DNA of 64,000 bases, from contig JAQCAB010000004.1 in NCBI GenBank assembly GCA_027622375.1, positions 56,091-120,090 on the forward strand. Reading direction: 5' to 3'. The first letter of the stretch is position 1, and every line of letters starts with the position of its first letter. The translations under genes and the position numbers were made by a program. The stretch comes from Bacteroidota bacterium. GTDB lineage: Bacteria; Bacteroidota; Ignavibacteria; UBA10030; UBA8401. Below, one piece after another: positions 1 through 8,966 of the stretch. Below the pieces are notes generated by a model. It was not told the origin of the DNA, made no database searches, and worked only from the letters and a program-made list of their open reading frames with translations.

Positions 1-343
1 TGCGTGACGAAGCAAATCCCATTCTGTAAATTACATTATCAAAACGGCGTTCTAAAGTTTTTACAAGAATTTCGCCAGTTCTTCCAGTTTGCTTTAATGC
101 ATTTTCAAAATAATTTCTGAATTGTGATTCTAGCAAACCATAACTTCGTCTGATTTTTTGTTTTTCACGTAATTGCAAACCATACTCCGAGAGTTTAGAA
201 CGTCTCGCTTTTGCAGCTTGCCCAGGCGGATAATTTCTTTTTTCAATTGGGCATTTTTCGGTATAGCATTTTGATCCTTTGAGAAATAATTTTTGTTTTT
301 CTCTTCGGCAAAGTTTACAACTGGCATCTATGTAACGGGCCAT
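1..343 (-). CDS. rpsD: 30S ribosomal protein S4, N-terminal part (cut by window edge)
   Basis: Reading the minus strand from an ATG gives [17 protein letters not shown] and then a typical S4 N-terminus, open to the edge of the window (114 codons). S4 nucleates assembly of the 30S body by binding the 5' domain of 16S rRNA, and in many bacteria it represses its own operon. Four cysteines at residues 9, 12, 26 and 31 match the zinc-binding spacing of the Thermus-type S4, so this is the zinc (C+) form. It follows rpsK by 26 bases, the usual order of the alpha operon; rpoA is expected beyond the edge. The C-terminal half cannot be judged here. Confidence 0.96.
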   Translation of the reverse strand, partial: MARYIDASCKLCRREKQKLFLKGSKCYTEKCPIEKRNYPPGQAAKARRSKLSEYGLQLREKQKIRRSYGLLESQFRNYFENALKQTGRTGEILVKTLERRFDNVIYRMGFASSR

Positions 344-369
344 ATTTTATTTTCCTTTAAATTCTTAAA

Positions 370-798
370 TTAAACTCTTCTACGTTTTGGTGGACGACAT
401 CCATTATGTGGAATGGGTGTCATATCCTTAATTACTGTAATTTCTAAACCTGCAGTTTGTAAAGCTCTAATTGCTGCTTCTCTTCCAGAGCCTGGTCCTT
501 TTACAAAAACATCTACTCTTCTCATTCCTAAACTAAATGCATCTTTAGCAGCTTTTTCTGCACAAACTTGCGCAGCAAATGGTGTATTTTTACGAGATCC
601 TTTAAACCCATTTTTACCTGCAGATGACCATGAAATTGTATTTCCATAATTATCTGTTATGGTAACTATTACATTGTTGAAACTGGCTTTTATATATGCT
701 TTGCCATTTACATCAACATGAGCTTTGCGTTTCTTTTTAACTGCAACTGGTGCTGCTTCAGCAGTTTTGTTTATTTTTTGTTCTTCTGTTTTTGCCAC
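370..798 (-). CDS. rpsK: 30S ribosomal protein S11
   Basis: S11 sits on the 30S platform and contacts the mRNA near the E site. The core from about residue 28 ([17 protein letters not shown]) to the basic [10 protein letters not shown] tail is highly conserved. With 142 residues it is longer than the usual 128 or so. The extra length is an N-terminal stretch rich in Lys, Glu and Ala (residues 2-26). The start is GTG, with an AAAGGA Shine-Dalgarno sequence about seven bases before it. It lies between rpsM and rpsD, 26 bases from each. Confidence 0.97.
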   Translation of the reverse strand: MAKTEEQKINKTAEAAPVAVKKKRKAHVDVNGKAYIKASFNNVIVTITDNYGNTISWSSAGKNGFKGSRKNTPFAAQVCAEKAAKDAFSLGMRRVDVFVKGPGSGREAAIRALQTAGLEITVIKDMTPIPHNGCRPPKRRRV

Positions 799-824
799 AA
801 AAGTTCCTTTTACTTATTAATTAA

Positions 825-1208
825 TTATTTTTTTTCTAGTGCTTTTTTCTTTCCAGCAACTGTTTTACGTTTACCTTTTCTGGTTCTGGAATTTGTTCTT
901 GTACGTTGGCCACGAACAGGCAATCCTCTGCGATGTCGTAACCCACGATATGAATTTATATCCATCAATCTTTTAATATTCATTTGGGTTTCAGCCCTAA
1001 GAGATCCTTCAGTTTTAACTTCTGTCTGAAGTATTTCTCTTATTTTTGCAACTTCTTCATCATTTAAACTGCCATTTAATTTACCTGGATCGATTTTTGC
1101 TTTTTTCAAAATCTCGAGTGCGGTTTTTCTTCCGATTCCAAAAATATATGTTAAGCCAATTTCGGCTCTTTTATTTTTGGGAAGATCAATTCCTGAAATA
1201 CGTGCCAC
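825..1208 (-). CDS. rpsM: 30S ribosomal protein S13
   Basis: S13 lies in the 30S head and forms bridges with the large subunit and the P-site tRNA. The sequence opens with [14 protein letters not shown], has the helix-hairpin-helix segment [13 protein letters not shown], and the [15 protein letters not shown] block that precedes the basic tail. At 127 residues it is slightly longer than the 118 of E. coli because the lysine-rich C-terminus is extended. It follows rpmJ by 16 bases, the classic rpmJ-rpsM-rpsK-rpsD order. Confidence 0.97.
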   Translation of the reverse strand: MARISGIDLPKNKRAEIGLTYIFGIGRKTALEILKKAKIDPGKLNGSLNDEEVAKIREILQTEVKTEGSLRAETQMNIKRLMDINSYRGLRHRRGLPVRGQRTRTNSRTRKGKRKTVAGKKKALEKK

Positions 1209-1224
1209 TTATAATTTCTCCTTC

Positions 1225-1338
1225 TTAACCTTGACGTTGTTTGTGTTTTGGATTTGTGCAAATTATGCGGATAACCCTTTTACGTCTCACAATTTTACAT
1301 TTATCACATAATTTTTTTACTGATGCTCTTACTTTCAT
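1225..1338 (-). CDS. rpmJ: 50S ribosomal protein L36
   Basis: A 37-codon gene reads [20 protein letters not shown] and ends NPKHKQRQG. It is the full-length L36 and carries the zinc-ribbon ligands Cys11, Cys14, Cys27 and His32, so it is the C+ type. L36 binds 23S rRNA near the L7/L12 stalk base. It sits 12 bases after infA and 16 before rpsM, its normal place at the spc/alpha junction. Its small size makes it easy to miss, but the sequence is unmistakable. Confidence 0.97.
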   Translation of the reverse strand: MKVRASVKKLCDKCKIVRRKRVIRIICTNPKHKQRQG

Positions 1339-1350
1339 AAACTTCCTTTT

Positions 1351-1569
1351 TTATTTATAACGATAAGAAATTCTACCTTTTGATAAATCATAAGGAGACA
1401 TTTCAATTGTAACTTTATCGCCAACTAAAATTTTAATGTAATGCATTCTCATTTTGCCAGAGATATGAGCTAAAATTTCGTGCCCATTATCTAACTTGAC
1501 TTTAAAAGATGCGTTTGGTAAAGTATCAAGAATTACTCCATCCATTTTAATAGAATCCTGTTTTGACAT
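1351..1569 (-). CDS. infA: Translation initiation factor IF-1
   Basis: A 72-residue single S1/OB-fold domain, the standard length. Conserved blocks include [32 protein letters not shown] and the C-terminal [12 protein letters not shown], here seen as adjacent segments. IF-1 occupies the A site of the 30S subunit during initiation and works with IF-2 and IF-3. It starts two bases after the stop of map and precedes rpmJ. The secY-map-infA-rpmJ arrangement is common in Gram-positive bacteria and the Bacteroidota group. Confidence 0.97.
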   Translation of the reverse strand: MSKQDSIKMDGVILDTLPNASFKVKLDNGHEILAHISGKMRMHYIKILVGDKVTIEMSPYDLSKGRISYRYK

Positions 1570-1571
1570 TC

Positions 1572-2342
1572 TTAAGTTAAAATCTCTGCTTTGTTTTTAC
1601 CAACTACAATTGTATGCTCAAAATGCGCAGAGGGTTTTCCATCTTTCGTTTTGATTGTCCAACCATCATCACCAACAATTACTTTATAACTTCCTGCATT
1701 TATCATCGGCTCAATTGCGAGTGTCATTCCTTCGGTTAATTCAATTCCATCTCCAGGTTTTCCAAAATTTGGAATTTGTGGTTCTTCATGCAATTCTCTT
1801 CCAACTCCATGACCGACTAAATCACGAACAACTGAAAAACCTTCCTTCTCAACAAAACTTTGAATTGCATGAGAAATATCTCCAATATGATTTCCAACAA
1901 TTGCTTTTTCAATACCTTTTTCGAGTGACTCTTTTGTAACATTCATTAAATGTTCTTTTTCAGATGAAACTTTTCCAACTTTAAATGTTGATGCACTATC
2001 AGAAAAATAATTTCGATATTCTACACCAACATCAACCGACACGATATCACCTTCTTGTAATTTTCTATCAGAAGGAATCCCATGAACAACTTCATCATTT
2101 ATTGAAACGCAAAGTGTTGCAGGATATAAATTATTTTTATCGTGACCATAATTTTTAAATGCTGGAAAAGCACCTGCTGATTTAATAAAATCAAAAGCAA
2201 CATCATCAAGTTCTTTTGTTGTAACACCAACTTTTATAAAAGAGGAAATTAGTTTTAAAACATCTGAAGTAATTTTGCCACTTGCGCGCATAATATTAAT
2301 TTCTTCTTCGGATTTAACTAAAGTTGATGTTCTTTTAAACAT
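1572..2342 (-). CDS. map: Methionine aminopeptidase, type I
   Basis: This enzyme removes the initiator methionine from nascent proteins. All five metal ligands are visible: Asp104, Asp115, His178, Glu211 and Glu242. Each is offset by exactly seven from the E. coli ligands. The family signature surrounds [12 protein letters not shown] at residues 177-188. The length of 256 is normal for a bacterial type Ia enzyme without N-terminal extension. It is tightly packed between secY and infA, two bases from each, so it is very probably translated from the same message. Cytosolic and expected to be essential. Confidence 0.97.
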   Translation of the reverse strand: MFKRTSTLVKSEEEINIMRASGKITSDVLKLISSFIKVGVTTKELDDVAFDFIKSAGAFPAFKNYGHDKNNLYPATLCVSINDEVVHGIPSDRKLQEGDIVSVDVGVEYRNYFSDSASTFKVGKVSSEKEHLMNVTKESLEKGIEKAIVGNHIGDISHAIQSFVEKEGFSVVRDLVGHGVGRELHEEPQIPNFGKPGDGIELTEGMTLAIEPMINAGSYKVIVGDDGWTIKTKDGKPSAHFEHTIVVGKNKAEILT

Positions 2343-2344
2343 TT

Positions 2345-3685
2345 TTATCTTCCGATTCTTCCTTTAATTTTTCCACTTTGCATAAACCCATCATAATGAC
2401 GCATCAATAAGTGAGATTCAATTTGCTGTAGAGTATCAAGCGCAACACCAACAATAATTAATAAACTTGTGCCTCCAAAAAAAGAAGCAAAGTTCGAAGT
2501 AATTCCAAAATTAATCATGAATGCTGGTAAAATTGCAACGAACGCTAAAAAGAATGATCCTGGTAAAGTAATTTTTGTTAAAATATTGTCAATAAATTCT
2601 GAAGTTGGTTTTCCGGGTCTTATTCCAGGAATAAATCCACCTTGCTTTTGCATATTTTCGGCAACATCTTTTGGATTAAATGCAATTGCAGTATAAAAAT
2701 ATGTGAAGAATACAATCATCAATCCATAAATAACTGAATATGTAATTGAGGTGTAATTAAAATAACCTGAAAGATTTGCTACAAATTCACTTTCAGGAAA
2801 AAATGTAAACACAGTGCTTGGAATAAACATTAATGATTGTGCAAAAATAATTGGCATCACTCCAGCTGTGTTAATTCTAAGTGGAATATATTGCGTTACA
2901 CCACCGTAAACTTTTCGTCCAACAACACGTTTTGCATATTGTACCGGTATTCTTCTTGTAGCTTGTGTTACAACAACAACGCCTGCAACAATTAAGATCA
3001 TCAATCCCCAAATAATTATTTCAACTAAAAGTGGACGAGCGCCTGAGTTAACCATTTGAAGTTCGTCAATAATTGAACTTGGAAAGAGAGCAATAATTCC
3101 AACAAAAATTATTAAAGAAATTCCATTTCCAATTCCACGCTCTGTAATTTGTTCTCCAAGCCACATCATAAACATTGTACCTGCAGTTAAAATTATCATT
3201 GTAGTAATTGTAAAAGAGAGTCCCTGAACTTCAATCGGAACAATTGATACTCCGTTTGCATTTAAAGTTAGCAATCTAACACTAACACCCCATGCTTGTA
3301 AAAGTGAAACTAAAATTGTGCCAAGGCGAGTGTATTGATTTATTTTTTTTCTGCCACTTTCCCCTTCTTGCTGAAGTTTGTGAAAAAATGGAACTATCGC
3401 ACCCAAAAGTTGAATTACAATTGAGGTACTTATGTAAGGCATAATTCCTAATGCAAAAATTGCTGCGTTGCTAAATGCGCCTCCAACAAATAAATCGTAC
3501 AATCCAAAAAGTGTGTTTGATTCTTGATTACGCATTGCACTTGATAAAACACTTGCATCAACACCAGGCAATGTAATATGCGAGCCAATGCGAACTACAA
3601 TTAGTAAAGCAATTGTAAAAAATACTCTAGCTCTAAGCTCTTCTATTTTGAGAATGTTCCTGATATTTTCTGAAAAAGTACTCAT
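2345..3685 (-). CDS. secY: Protein translocase subunit SecY
   Basis: SecY forms the protein-conducting channel of the inner membrane. The 446-residue sequence shows the expected ten hydrophobic segments. Recognisable blocks are LGIMPYISTSIVIQLL in the second transmembrane region, the cytoplasmic RRIPVQYAKR loop with conserved arginines, and NPKDVAENMQKQGGFIPGIRPG before TM9. It lies nine bases after rplO in the spc cluster; its partner secE is in the same run of genes at 28,463-28,645. secG is not in the window. Confidence 0.97.
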   Translation of the reverse strand: MSTFSENIRNILKIEELRARVFFTIALLIVVRIGSHITLPGVDASVLSSAMRNQESNTLFGLYDLFVGGAFSNAAIFALGIMPYISTSIVIQLLGAIVPFFHKLQQEGESGRKKINQYTRLGTILVSLLQAWGVSVRLLTLNANGVSIVPIEVQGLSFTITTMIILTAGTMFMMWLGEQITERGIGNGISLIIFVGIIALFPSSIIDELQMVNSGARPLLVEIIIWGLMILIVAGVVVVTQATRRIPVQYAKRVVGRKVYGGVTQYIPLRINTAGVMPIIFAQSLMFIPSTVFTFFPESEFVANLSGYFNYTSITYSVIYGLMIVFFTYFYTAIAFNPKDVAENMQKQGGFIPGIRPGKPTSEFIDNILTKITLPGSFFLAFVAILPAFMINFGITSNFASFFGGTSLLIIVGVALDTLQQIESHLLMRHYDGFMQSGKIKGRIGR

Positions 3686-3694
3686 TCGTAATTT

Positions 3695-4186
3695 TTAATT
3701 TGTAGATGCAGTTGGTTTACTTTTTAGTTCAATATGATTTACACTTCCACCAGAGGCTGTAATTTTATCAGCAGCAGTTTTTGAAAATTTATGAGCAGTA
3801 ATTGTAATTACACTTTTTATGTCACCGTCACCTAAAATTTTAACTAAAGAATTTTTATTCGGAATTAATCCAGCTTTAGATAAAGTTTCTGGATTAATTG
3901 TTGAATCAAGTTTTCCTTTTTGAATAAATTCACTAATCTTATTTAAATTAATTACTGAATATTCAACTCTAAAAATATTTGTAAATCCAAATTTTGGAAG
4001 ACGACGAATAAGTGGCATTTGTCCACCTTCAAAATTTCTTTTTACTCCTGCACCAGAGCGAGACCACTGTCCATTATGACCACGAGTTGCAGTTCCGCCA
4101 TGACCCGAACCTTGTCCACGACCAATGCGTTTGGTTTTTTTTCTGGATCCCGGAGCGTACCTTAAATTACTTAAAATGCTCGACAT
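3695..4186 (-). CDS. rplO: 50S ribosomal protein L15
   Basis: L15 is a 23S rRNA binder whose long N-terminal arm reaches deep into the large subunit. The glycine- and arginine-rich arm (RIGRGQGSGHGGTATRGHNGQ) and the GGQMPLIRRLPKFGF block are diagnostic. At 163 residues it is longer than the 144 of E. coli, mainly through a tail ending SKPTASTN. It precedes secY by nine bases and follows rpmD by four. Confidence 0.96.
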   Translation of the reverse strand: MSSILSNLRYAPGSRKKTKRIGRGQGSGHGGTATRGHNGQWSRSGAGVKRNFEGGQMPLIRRLPKFGFTNIFRVEYSVINLNKISEFIQKGKLDSTINPETLSKAGLIPNKNSLVKILGDGDIKSVITITAHKFSKTAADKITASGGSVNHIELKSKPTASTN

Positions 4187-4190
4187 ATAT

Positions 4191-4379
4191 TTATTCCTTC
4201 ACCTCTTCAACTCGCACTAAATAATTAACTCTATTAATCATCCCGCGAATTTGAGGAGTATCTTTTTTTATTACTGTAAAATTTGGTCTTCCCAAACCTA
4301 AAGCTATGATAGTTGCTTTATGTTTTTTTAAAGTATGAATCATACTTTTAGTTTGAGTAATTAATAATTTTTTTTCCAT
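4191..4379 (-). CDS. rpmD: 50S ribosomal protein L30
   Basis: A 62-residue protein with the L30 ferredoxin-like pattern: [25 protein letters not shown], then [19 protein letters not shown], where the loop between two beta strands carries the rRNA contacts. L30 is absent from some lineages, so its presence here is informative. It lies four bases ahead of rplO and 18 after rpsE, the usual spc order. Confidence 0.95.
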   Translation of the reverse strand: MEKKLLITQTKSMIHTLKKHKATIIALGLGRPNFTVIKKDTPQIRGMINRVNYLVRVEEVKE

Positions 4380-4397
4380 TTTATTTTTCTCTTTTCA

Positions 4398-4898
4398 TTA
4401 TTCGAAAAGCTCATGCAAAGTAATTCCACGAAGATTTGCAATTGATTTTGCATCTTGTAAATTTAAAAGTGCATTTAAAGTTGCTTTAACAATATTATGT
4501 GGATTTGATGAACCCATTTGTTTTGTTAAAACATCTTTAATACCAGCGGTTTCTAATAATGCACGAACACCACCACCTGCAATTAATCCTGTTCCGGGAG
4601 ATGCTGGTTTTAATAAAACTTTACCAGCGCCAAATTTACCAATAACTTCATGTGGAATAGTTCCATTTACAATCGGGACTGTTACAATATTTTTTTTAGC
4701 ATCTTCAGTACCTTTAGCAATTGCATTCACAACTTCGTTTGCTTTACCAAGACCAATACCGACATGTCCATTTTGGTCGCCAACAACAACTATTGCGCTA
4801 AAACTAAATCGTCGACCACCTTTAACAACTTTGGTAACTCTACCGACGTGTACTAATTTTTCTTTAAGTTCAAGTTCGCTTGTTTTTAAACGTGCCAC
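4398..4898 (-). CDS. rpsE: 30S ribosomal protein S5
   Basis: S5 helps form the mRNA entry channel and influences decoding accuracy. Both domains are visible: the double-stranded-RNA-binding-like N-terminal part ([18 protein letters not shown]) and the C-terminal part with [20 protein letters not shown]. The length of 166 equals that of E. coli. It begins with GTG preceded at six bases by AAAGGA, so it has its own strong ribosome binding site. That matters because the 153 bases ahead of it contain a tRNA gene, which separates it from rplR. Confidence 0.97.
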   Translation of the reverse strand: MARLKTSELELKEKLVHVGRVTKVVKGGRRFSFSAIVVVGDQNGHVGIGLGKANEVVNAIAKGTEDAKKNIVTVPIVNGTIPHEVIGKFGAGKVLLKPASPGTGLIAGGGVRALLETAGIKDVLTKQMGSSNPHNIVKATLNALLNLQDAKSIANLRGITLHELFE

Positions 4899-4938
4899 AA
4901 TAATTCCTTTAATTAATATTTGAATAAAAAATTATTTG

Positions 4939-5009
4939 TTGTCGGGAGAGGAGTCGAACCTCTACAAACGCCTTCAAAGGGCGCTGTCCTGCCATTAGAC
5001 GACCCGACA
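4939..5009 (-). tRNA. tRNA-Gln(TTG)
   Basis: The minus strand folds as a tRNA. The acceptor stem TGTCGGG pairs with CCCGACA and the discriminator is A. The anticodon loop CTTTGAA gives anticodon TTG, and the T-arm has GTTCGACT. CCA is not encoded. It lies within the ribosomal protein run, between rplR and rpsE, in the same orientation. Release of the tRNA by RNase P and 3' processing would therefore cut the ribosomal protein message here unless a separate promoter is used. Confidence 0.96.
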
Positions 5010-5051
5010 ATCTTACTTCGTTTGTATTTTTTTTCGAAAATAAATTACTAA

Positions 5052-5420
5052 TCAAAACTGCAATCCTCCTTCACGAGCTGCATCTCCAAATGCCTTTACT
5101 CTGCCATGATACAAAAAGCCGTTTCTATCAAACACAACTTTTGTAATATTTAACGATTTTGCTTTTTCTGCTAAAACTTTACCAACAATTGCGCTTTTAC
5201 CAACTTTTGATTTTGCTTGTTTCAAATTTACTTGAAGCTCTTTACTCTTTGTTGATATCGCTAATAATGTTTTACCGGTAATGTCATCAATTATTTGACC
5301 ATAAAACTCATTCAAACTTCTATAAACAGAGAGACGTGGCCTTTCTGTTGTACCATTAATTTTTTTACGAATGTGTTTTTTAATTTTTAATCTACGTGCA
5401 CTAAAATTTTTTGTAATCAT
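5052..5420 (-). CDS. rplR: 50S ribosomal protein L18
   Basis: L18 binds 5S rRNA and carries it to the central protuberance. The sequence has the basic N-terminus RRLKIKKHIRKKINGT, the RPRLSVYRSL strand, and the C-terminal KVVFDRNGFLYHGRVKAFGDAAREGGL signature. The length of 122 is normal. It is eight bases downstream of rplF. The next gene downstream is tRNA-Gln rather than rpsE, which is unusual. Confidence 0.97.
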   Translation of the reverse strand: MITKNFSARRLKIKKHIRKKINGTTERPRLSVYRSLNEFYGQIIDDITGKTLLAISTKSKELQVNLKQAKSKVGKSAIVGKVLAEKAKSLNITKVVFDRNGFLYHGRVKAFGDAAREGGLQF

Positions 5421-5428
5421 TTTATTCC

Positions 5429-5977
5429 TTATTTACCAGCTGTAGCTGCGGTTTTACCTGCTTTACGTCTGATTATTTCTGTATCGTATTTAACACCTTT
5501 ACCTTTATATGGCTCTGGCTGACGAAACGATCTTATCTTTGCTGCAACCAATCCAACAAGTTGTTTATCTACTCCAGTAATAATAATATTTGTTTGCGTT
5601 GGAGTAGTAATTGTAATTTCTTCTGGCGATTTAAAAACAATTGGATGCGAAAATCCAAGTTGTAAAACTAAAACTTTTCCTTTCATTTCAGCTCTGTAAC
5701 CAACACCGACAAGTTCAAGTTTTTTTGTATAACCTTCTGTTACACCTTTTATCATGTTTGATACAATTGCTCTTGTAGTGCCATGTAATGCTTTTTCAAA
5801 TTTATTATCATTTGATCTTTTAATTGAAACTTCTTTTTCAGAAATCTCAACTAAAATTTTTGGAGAAATATTTGCTACAAGCTGGCCTTTTGGGCCGATT
5901 ACTTGAATCAAATTATTTTGCAATTGGACTTTAACTCCTTGCAAAATTCCTACTGGTCTATTTCCTAATCGTGACAC
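5429..5977 (-). CDS. rplF: 50S ribosomal protein L6
   Basis: L6 lies near the factor-binding site of the 50S subunit. The sequence begins MSRLGNRPVGI, contains GYTKKLELVGVGYRAE and ends in the signature PEPYKGKGVKYDTEIIRRKAGK. It has 182 residues against 177 in E. coli. The internal duplication typical of L6 (two similar alpha/beta domains, about residues 1-80 and 82-175) is visible. It follows rpsH by 15 bases. Confidence 0.97.
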   Translation of the reverse strand: MSRLGNRPVGILQGVKVQLQNNLIQVIGPKGQLVANISPKILVEISEKEVSIKRSNDNKFEKALHGTTRAIVSNMIKGVTEGYTKKLELVGVGYRAEMKGKVLVLQLGFSHPIVFKSPEEITITTPTQTNIIITGVDKQLVGLVAAKIRSFRQPEPYKGKGVKYDTEIIRRKAGKTAATAGK

Positions 5978-5992
5978 TTTTTTCTCCTTTAA

Positions 5993-6388
5993 TTACCAAA
6001 CGTAACAAATAACTTCGCCACCAACTTTTTCTTTGCGGGCTTGTTTATCTGTCATTAAACCTTTTGATGTTGAAATTACAGCAATTCCCATTCCGTTTTG
6101 AACTCTTGGCAATTCATCATGCGCGCGGTATTGTCTGATACCGGGAAGACTGATTTTTTTTAAACCTCGAATTACACTTTGGTTTTCGCTATAACGTAAA
6201 TTAATTTTTATTTTTCCTTGTTTTGTATCTTCAATAACAGCAAAATCATTTATAAATTTTTTAGCTTTTAATATATTTGATAATTCTTTTTTCATGTTTG
6301 ATGCTGGTATTTCAACTTGACGATGACCAGCTTTAACAGCGTTTCTAATTCTTGTTAAAAAATCTGCAATTGGATCTGAGTGTGACAT
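5993..6388 (-). CDS. rpsH: 30S ribosomal protein S8
   Basis: S8 binds the central domain of 16S rRNA and in E. coli also represses the spc operon. The sequence begins [17 protein letters not shown] and ends GGEVICYVW; the strand carrying [18 protein letters not shown] is the signature. The length of 131 matches the family. It is ten bases downstream of rpsN and 15 upstream of rplF. I saw no obvious copy of its rRNA site near rplE, but structure was not computed. Confidence 0.97.
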   Translation of the reverse strand: MSHSDPIADFLTRIRNAVKAGHRQVEIPASNMKKELSNILKAKKFINDFAVIEDTKQGKIKINLRYSENQSVIRGLKKISLPGIRQYRAHDELPRVQNGMGIAVISTSKGLMTDKQARKEKVGGEVICYVW

Positions 6389-6398
6389 AATTTTTCCT

Positions 6399-6668
6399 TT
6401 ACCAGCTTGATTTTACAATACCTGGAATTTTTCCGCTTAAAGCCATTTCGCGGAAAGCTATACGAGATAAACCAAATTTTCTCATGTAAGCACGTGATCT
6501 GCCTGATTTTTGACAGCGATTGTGTAATCTATTTGGAATACTATCACGTGGTAGCAAACGCAATGCTTCGATATCTCCTTTTTCTTTTAATTCTTTTCGG
6601 AGCGCAGCATACTTTGCTACAGTTTTTTTTCTTCTAAGTTCTCTAGCTATTGAGCTTGTTTTTGCCAT
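6399..6668 (-). CDS. rpsN: 30S ribosomal protein S14, zinc-free long form
   Basis: S14 lies in the 30S head beside S3 and S10. This is the 89-residue long form. It has one cysteine (in [10 protein letters not shown]) in place of the four-cysteine zinc ribbon, so it is the C- type. The end [15 protein letters not shown] is diagnostic. L36, L33 and S4 in this same window are the zinc forms, so the two types are mixed. It lies 12 bases after rplE and ten before rpsH. Confidence 0.97.
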   Translation of the reverse strand: MAKTSSIARELRRKKTVAKYAALRKELKEKGDIEALRLLPRDSIPNRLHNRCQKSGRSRAYMRKFGLSRIAFREMALSGKIPGIVKSSW

Positions 6669-6680
6669 AAAAAAATTTCC

Positions 6681-7295
6681 TTACTGTTTAATAAAAGGCA
6701 TTCCAAAATTTTTCAAAAGCTCTTTTGCTTCTTGATCAGTTTTGGCAGTTGTTACAAAAGTTATATCCATTCCACTAATGCGATTTGTTTTATCAGGATC
6801 AATTTCTCGGAAAATGATTTGTTCTTTAATTCCAAGAGTGTAGTTTCCAAATCCATCAAAAGATTTATTTGAAACTCCACGGAAATCTCTAATTTGCGGC
6901 ATTGCCACATTTATTAATCTATCTAAAAACTCAAACATCATTTTACCACGCAAAGTTGTTTTAGCGCCAATTGGAATATGTTGACGTAATTTAAAATTTG
7001 AAATTGCTTTTTTTGCTTTTGTTGTAATAACTTTTTGGCCGGTAATTGCTTCTAATTCTTTAACAGTTGTTTCAAGAATTTTTGCATCTTGAGTAGCTGC
7101 ACCAACACCTGCATTAATTGCAATTTTTTCCAACTTTGGAACCGCCATTATATTTTTATATTTAAATAATGAAATCATAGCAGGAATAACTTCCTTTTTA
7201 TATTTCTCCATTAAACGTGGAGTAACGCCCGGTAAAATCTCAGCGACTACTTTTTCTTTTTTTTCTGTCTTTACAATTTTTTTATCTTTTGCCAT
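6681..7295 (-). CDS. rplE: 50S ribosomal protein L5 with N-terminal extension
   Basis: L5 binds 5S rRNA and contacts the P-site tRNA. From about residue 27 ([14 protein letters not shown]) it aligns with the usual L5 start, followed by [14 protein letters not shown] and the [17 protein letters not shown] block. The total of 204 residues exceeds the usual 179-190. The first 25 or so residues are a Lys/Glu-rich extension ([16 protein letters not shown]). No better internal ATG is seen at the conserved start, so the extension is kept. It lies 20 bases after rplX. Confidence 0.95.
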   Translation of the reverse strand: MAKDKKIVKTEKKEKVVAEILPGVTPRLMEKYKKEVIPAMISLFKYKNIMAVPKLEKIAINAGVGAATQDAKILETTVKELEAITGQKVITTKAKKAISNFKLRQHIPIGAKTTLRGKMMFEFLDRLINVAMPQIRDFRGVSNKSFDGFGNYTLGIKEQIIFREIDPDKTNRISGMDITFVTTAKTDQEAKELLKNFGMPFIKQ

Positions 7296-7315
7296 TTTAT
7301 AATAAAATTATTTTT

Positions 7316-7639
7316 TTAAAACATTTCCTTACTTCGTCTTGAAACTCGCATCACTTTGATTTTTCCTGTAACAGAATCTTTAACTCTTGACGAACCAATT
7401 CTTGTTGGTTTTGAAGTTTGCGGACATTTAACCATTACATTTGATGCGTTAATTGGTCCCTCTTTTTTAACAACTCCACCTTGTGGATTTTTTTGAGATG
7501 GCTTTGTATGACGCTTAATTATATTCACTCCTTCAACAATAATTTTATTTGTTGCAAGAATAACTTGTAAAACTTTTCCTTCTTTGCCTTTTGAGTTGCC
7601 TGTAATTACAATTACTGTGTCGTTCTTTTTAATATTCAT
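7316..7639 (-). CDS. rplX: 50S ribosomal protein L24
   Basis: L24 is an early assembly initiator that binds the 5' end of 23S rRNA. The KOW motif lies at the N-terminus (KKNDTVIVITGNSKGKEGKVLQ), followed by VEGVNIIKRHTKPSQ and the basic tail. It has 107 residues, close to the usual 103-105. It is ten bases downstream of rplN and 20 upstream of rplE, the conserved L14-L24-L5 order. Confidence 0.97.
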   Translation of the reverse strand: MNIKKNDTVIVITGNSKGKEGKVLQVILATNKIIVEGVNIIKRHTKPSQKNPQGGVVKKEGPINASNVMVKCPQTSKPTRIGSSRVKDSVTGKIKVMRVSRRSKEMF

Positions 7640-7649
7640 ATAAGTTACT

Positions 7650-8018
7650 TTAAATTACTTCCGGAGCTAATGAAACAATTTTCATATATTTTTTTTCGCG
7701 AAGTTCTCTAGCAACGGGGCCAAAAATTCTTGTTCCTCTTGGCTCACCTTGTTGATTTAAAAGCACAGCAGCATTTTCATCAAATCTGATATAAGAGCCA
7801 TCTTTACGACGAACTTCTTTTGCGGTTCTTACAACAACGGCTCGCGAAACTTCACCTTTTTTAACTCCACCACCTGGGATTGCTGATTTAACTGCAACAA
7901 CAATCAAATCTCCAAGCGAAGCGTATCTTCTTTCATGTCCACCGAGAACCCGAATGCAACGAACTTTTTTTGCTCCCGAATTATCTGCTACGACTAAATT
8001 AGTTTCTTCTTGAATCAT
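7650..8018 (-). CDS. rplN: 50S ribosomal protein L14
   Basis: L14 forms bridges with 16S rRNA at the subunit interface. The 122-residue length is exact for the family. The opening [27 protein letters not shown] and the end [16 protein letters not shown] are typical, as is the strand [22 protein letters not shown]. It begins the spc block in the classic order S17-L14-L24, 17 bases after rpsQ. Confidence 0.98.
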   Translation of the reverse strand: MIQEETNLVVADNSGAKKVRCIRVLGGHERRYASLGDLIVVAVKSAIPGGGVKKGEVSRAVVVRTAKEVRRKDGSYIRFDENAAVLLNQQGEPRGTRIFGPVARELREKKYMKIVSLAPEVI

Positions 8019-8035
8019 ATAATTTTTCTAGTTTT

Positions 8036-8296
8036 TTATTTTGCTGTTGATACAACTTTTACTAAACGCCATCTTTTATTTTTACTTAATGGTCTTGTTT
8101 CCATAATTTTTACTGTATCGCCAACTTTTGCAATATTTGTTTCATCGTGCGCCATTAATCTTGTTGTTCTTTTAAAATATTTTTTATACAAAGAATGAAC
8201 TATCCTTCTTTCAATTGCCACAACAATACTCTTTGCCATTTTGTTACTTACAACTTTTCCGGTTTTAACTTTTCTTTGTGATGAACGTGTTTTCAT
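8036..8296 (-). CDS. rpsQ: 30S ribosomal protein S17
   Basis: S17 binds the 5' domain of 16S rRNA with an OB fold. The signature [20 protein letters not shown] is followed by [29 protein letters not shown]. It has 86 residues, normal for the family. It is the last gene of the S10-type block (L29-S17) and lies 12 bases after rpmC. Confidence 0.97.
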   Translation of the reverse strand: MKTRSSQRKVKTGKVVSNKMAKSIVVAIERRIVHSLYKKYFKRTTRLMAHDETNIAKVGDTVKIMETRPLSKNKRWRLVKVVSTAK

Positions 8297-8308
8297 TTTT
8301 TAAATTAA

Positions 8309-8515
8309 TTATTTTTTCTTTTGTTCAAGTTCGCGTTCACGCAAAATTGTTTTCATTCGCGCAATACTTCTTCGCGATAAACTAAAAAGAGATGGCTTTT
8401 GAATCTGACCGGTGGTTTTTTGAAAGGTCATTGTTGCCAATAATTCTTTTTCTTCTTGAATACGTTTTACCAATTCTGAATCGGTTAAACTTCTTATTTC
8501 TTTAGTGTCTTTCAT
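8309..8515 (-). CDS. rpmC: 50S ribosomal protein L29
   Basis: A 68-residue, mostly helical protein at the polypeptide exit, next to L23, where trigger factor and SRP dock. The start MKDTKEIRSLTDSEL and the helix SLFSLSRRSIARMKTILRERELE are typical. It lies between rplP and rpsQ, 11-12 bases from each, as in nearly all bacteria. Confidence 0.96.
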   Translation of the reverse strand: MKDTKEIRSLTDSELVKRIQEEKELLATMTFQKTTGQIQKPSLFSLSRRSIARMKTILRERELEQKKK

Positions 8516-8526
8516 CTTTTCAAAAA

Positions 8527-8952
8527 TTAATTATGTTCAATGTAATCATAACGCATTGAAAATTTTGTTTTAACCGGGAGTTTGTGTCCAGCTAAACGCA
8601 AAGCTTCTTTTGCTGCCTCTTTATTCAAACCGGCAACTTCAAATAAAACTGTTCCTGGTTTTACAACTGCAACCCAAAATTCAGGAACACCTTTACCACT
8701 ACCCATTCTGGTTTCTGCAGGTTTTTTTGTTACAGGTTTATCCGGAAAAATTCGGATCCAAACTTTTCCTTCGCGTTTCATCATTCTAGTTAACGCCACG
8801 CGTGATGCTTCAATTTGTCTTTGTGTAATCCAGCCAGCTTCTAAAGCTTTTATTCCAAAATCACCAAAAGCAATAGTTGCCCCACGAGTTGCAATTCCTT
8901 TGCGTCTTCCTCGTTGACTTTTTCTAAACTTTACTCTTTTTGGCATTAACAT
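8527..8952 (-). CDS. rplP: 50S ribosomal protein L16
   Basis: L16 organises the A-site region of 23S rRNA. It begins [16 protein letters not shown], matching the usual MLxPKR start, so the first ATG is kept over the ATG two codons on. It carries [19 protein letters not shown] and the [20 protein letters not shown] block. The length of 141 is close to the 136-145 of the family. It follows rpsC by 14 bases. Confidence 0.97.
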   Translation of the reverse strand: MLMPKRVKFRKSQRGRRKGIATRGATIAFGDFGIKALEAGWITQRQIEASRVALTRMMKREGKVWIRIFPDKPVTKKPAETRMGSGKGVPEFWVAVVKPGTVLFEVAGLNKEAAKEALRLAGHKLPVKTKFSMRYDYIEHN

Positions 8953-8966
8953 AAAACTAATCTTCC

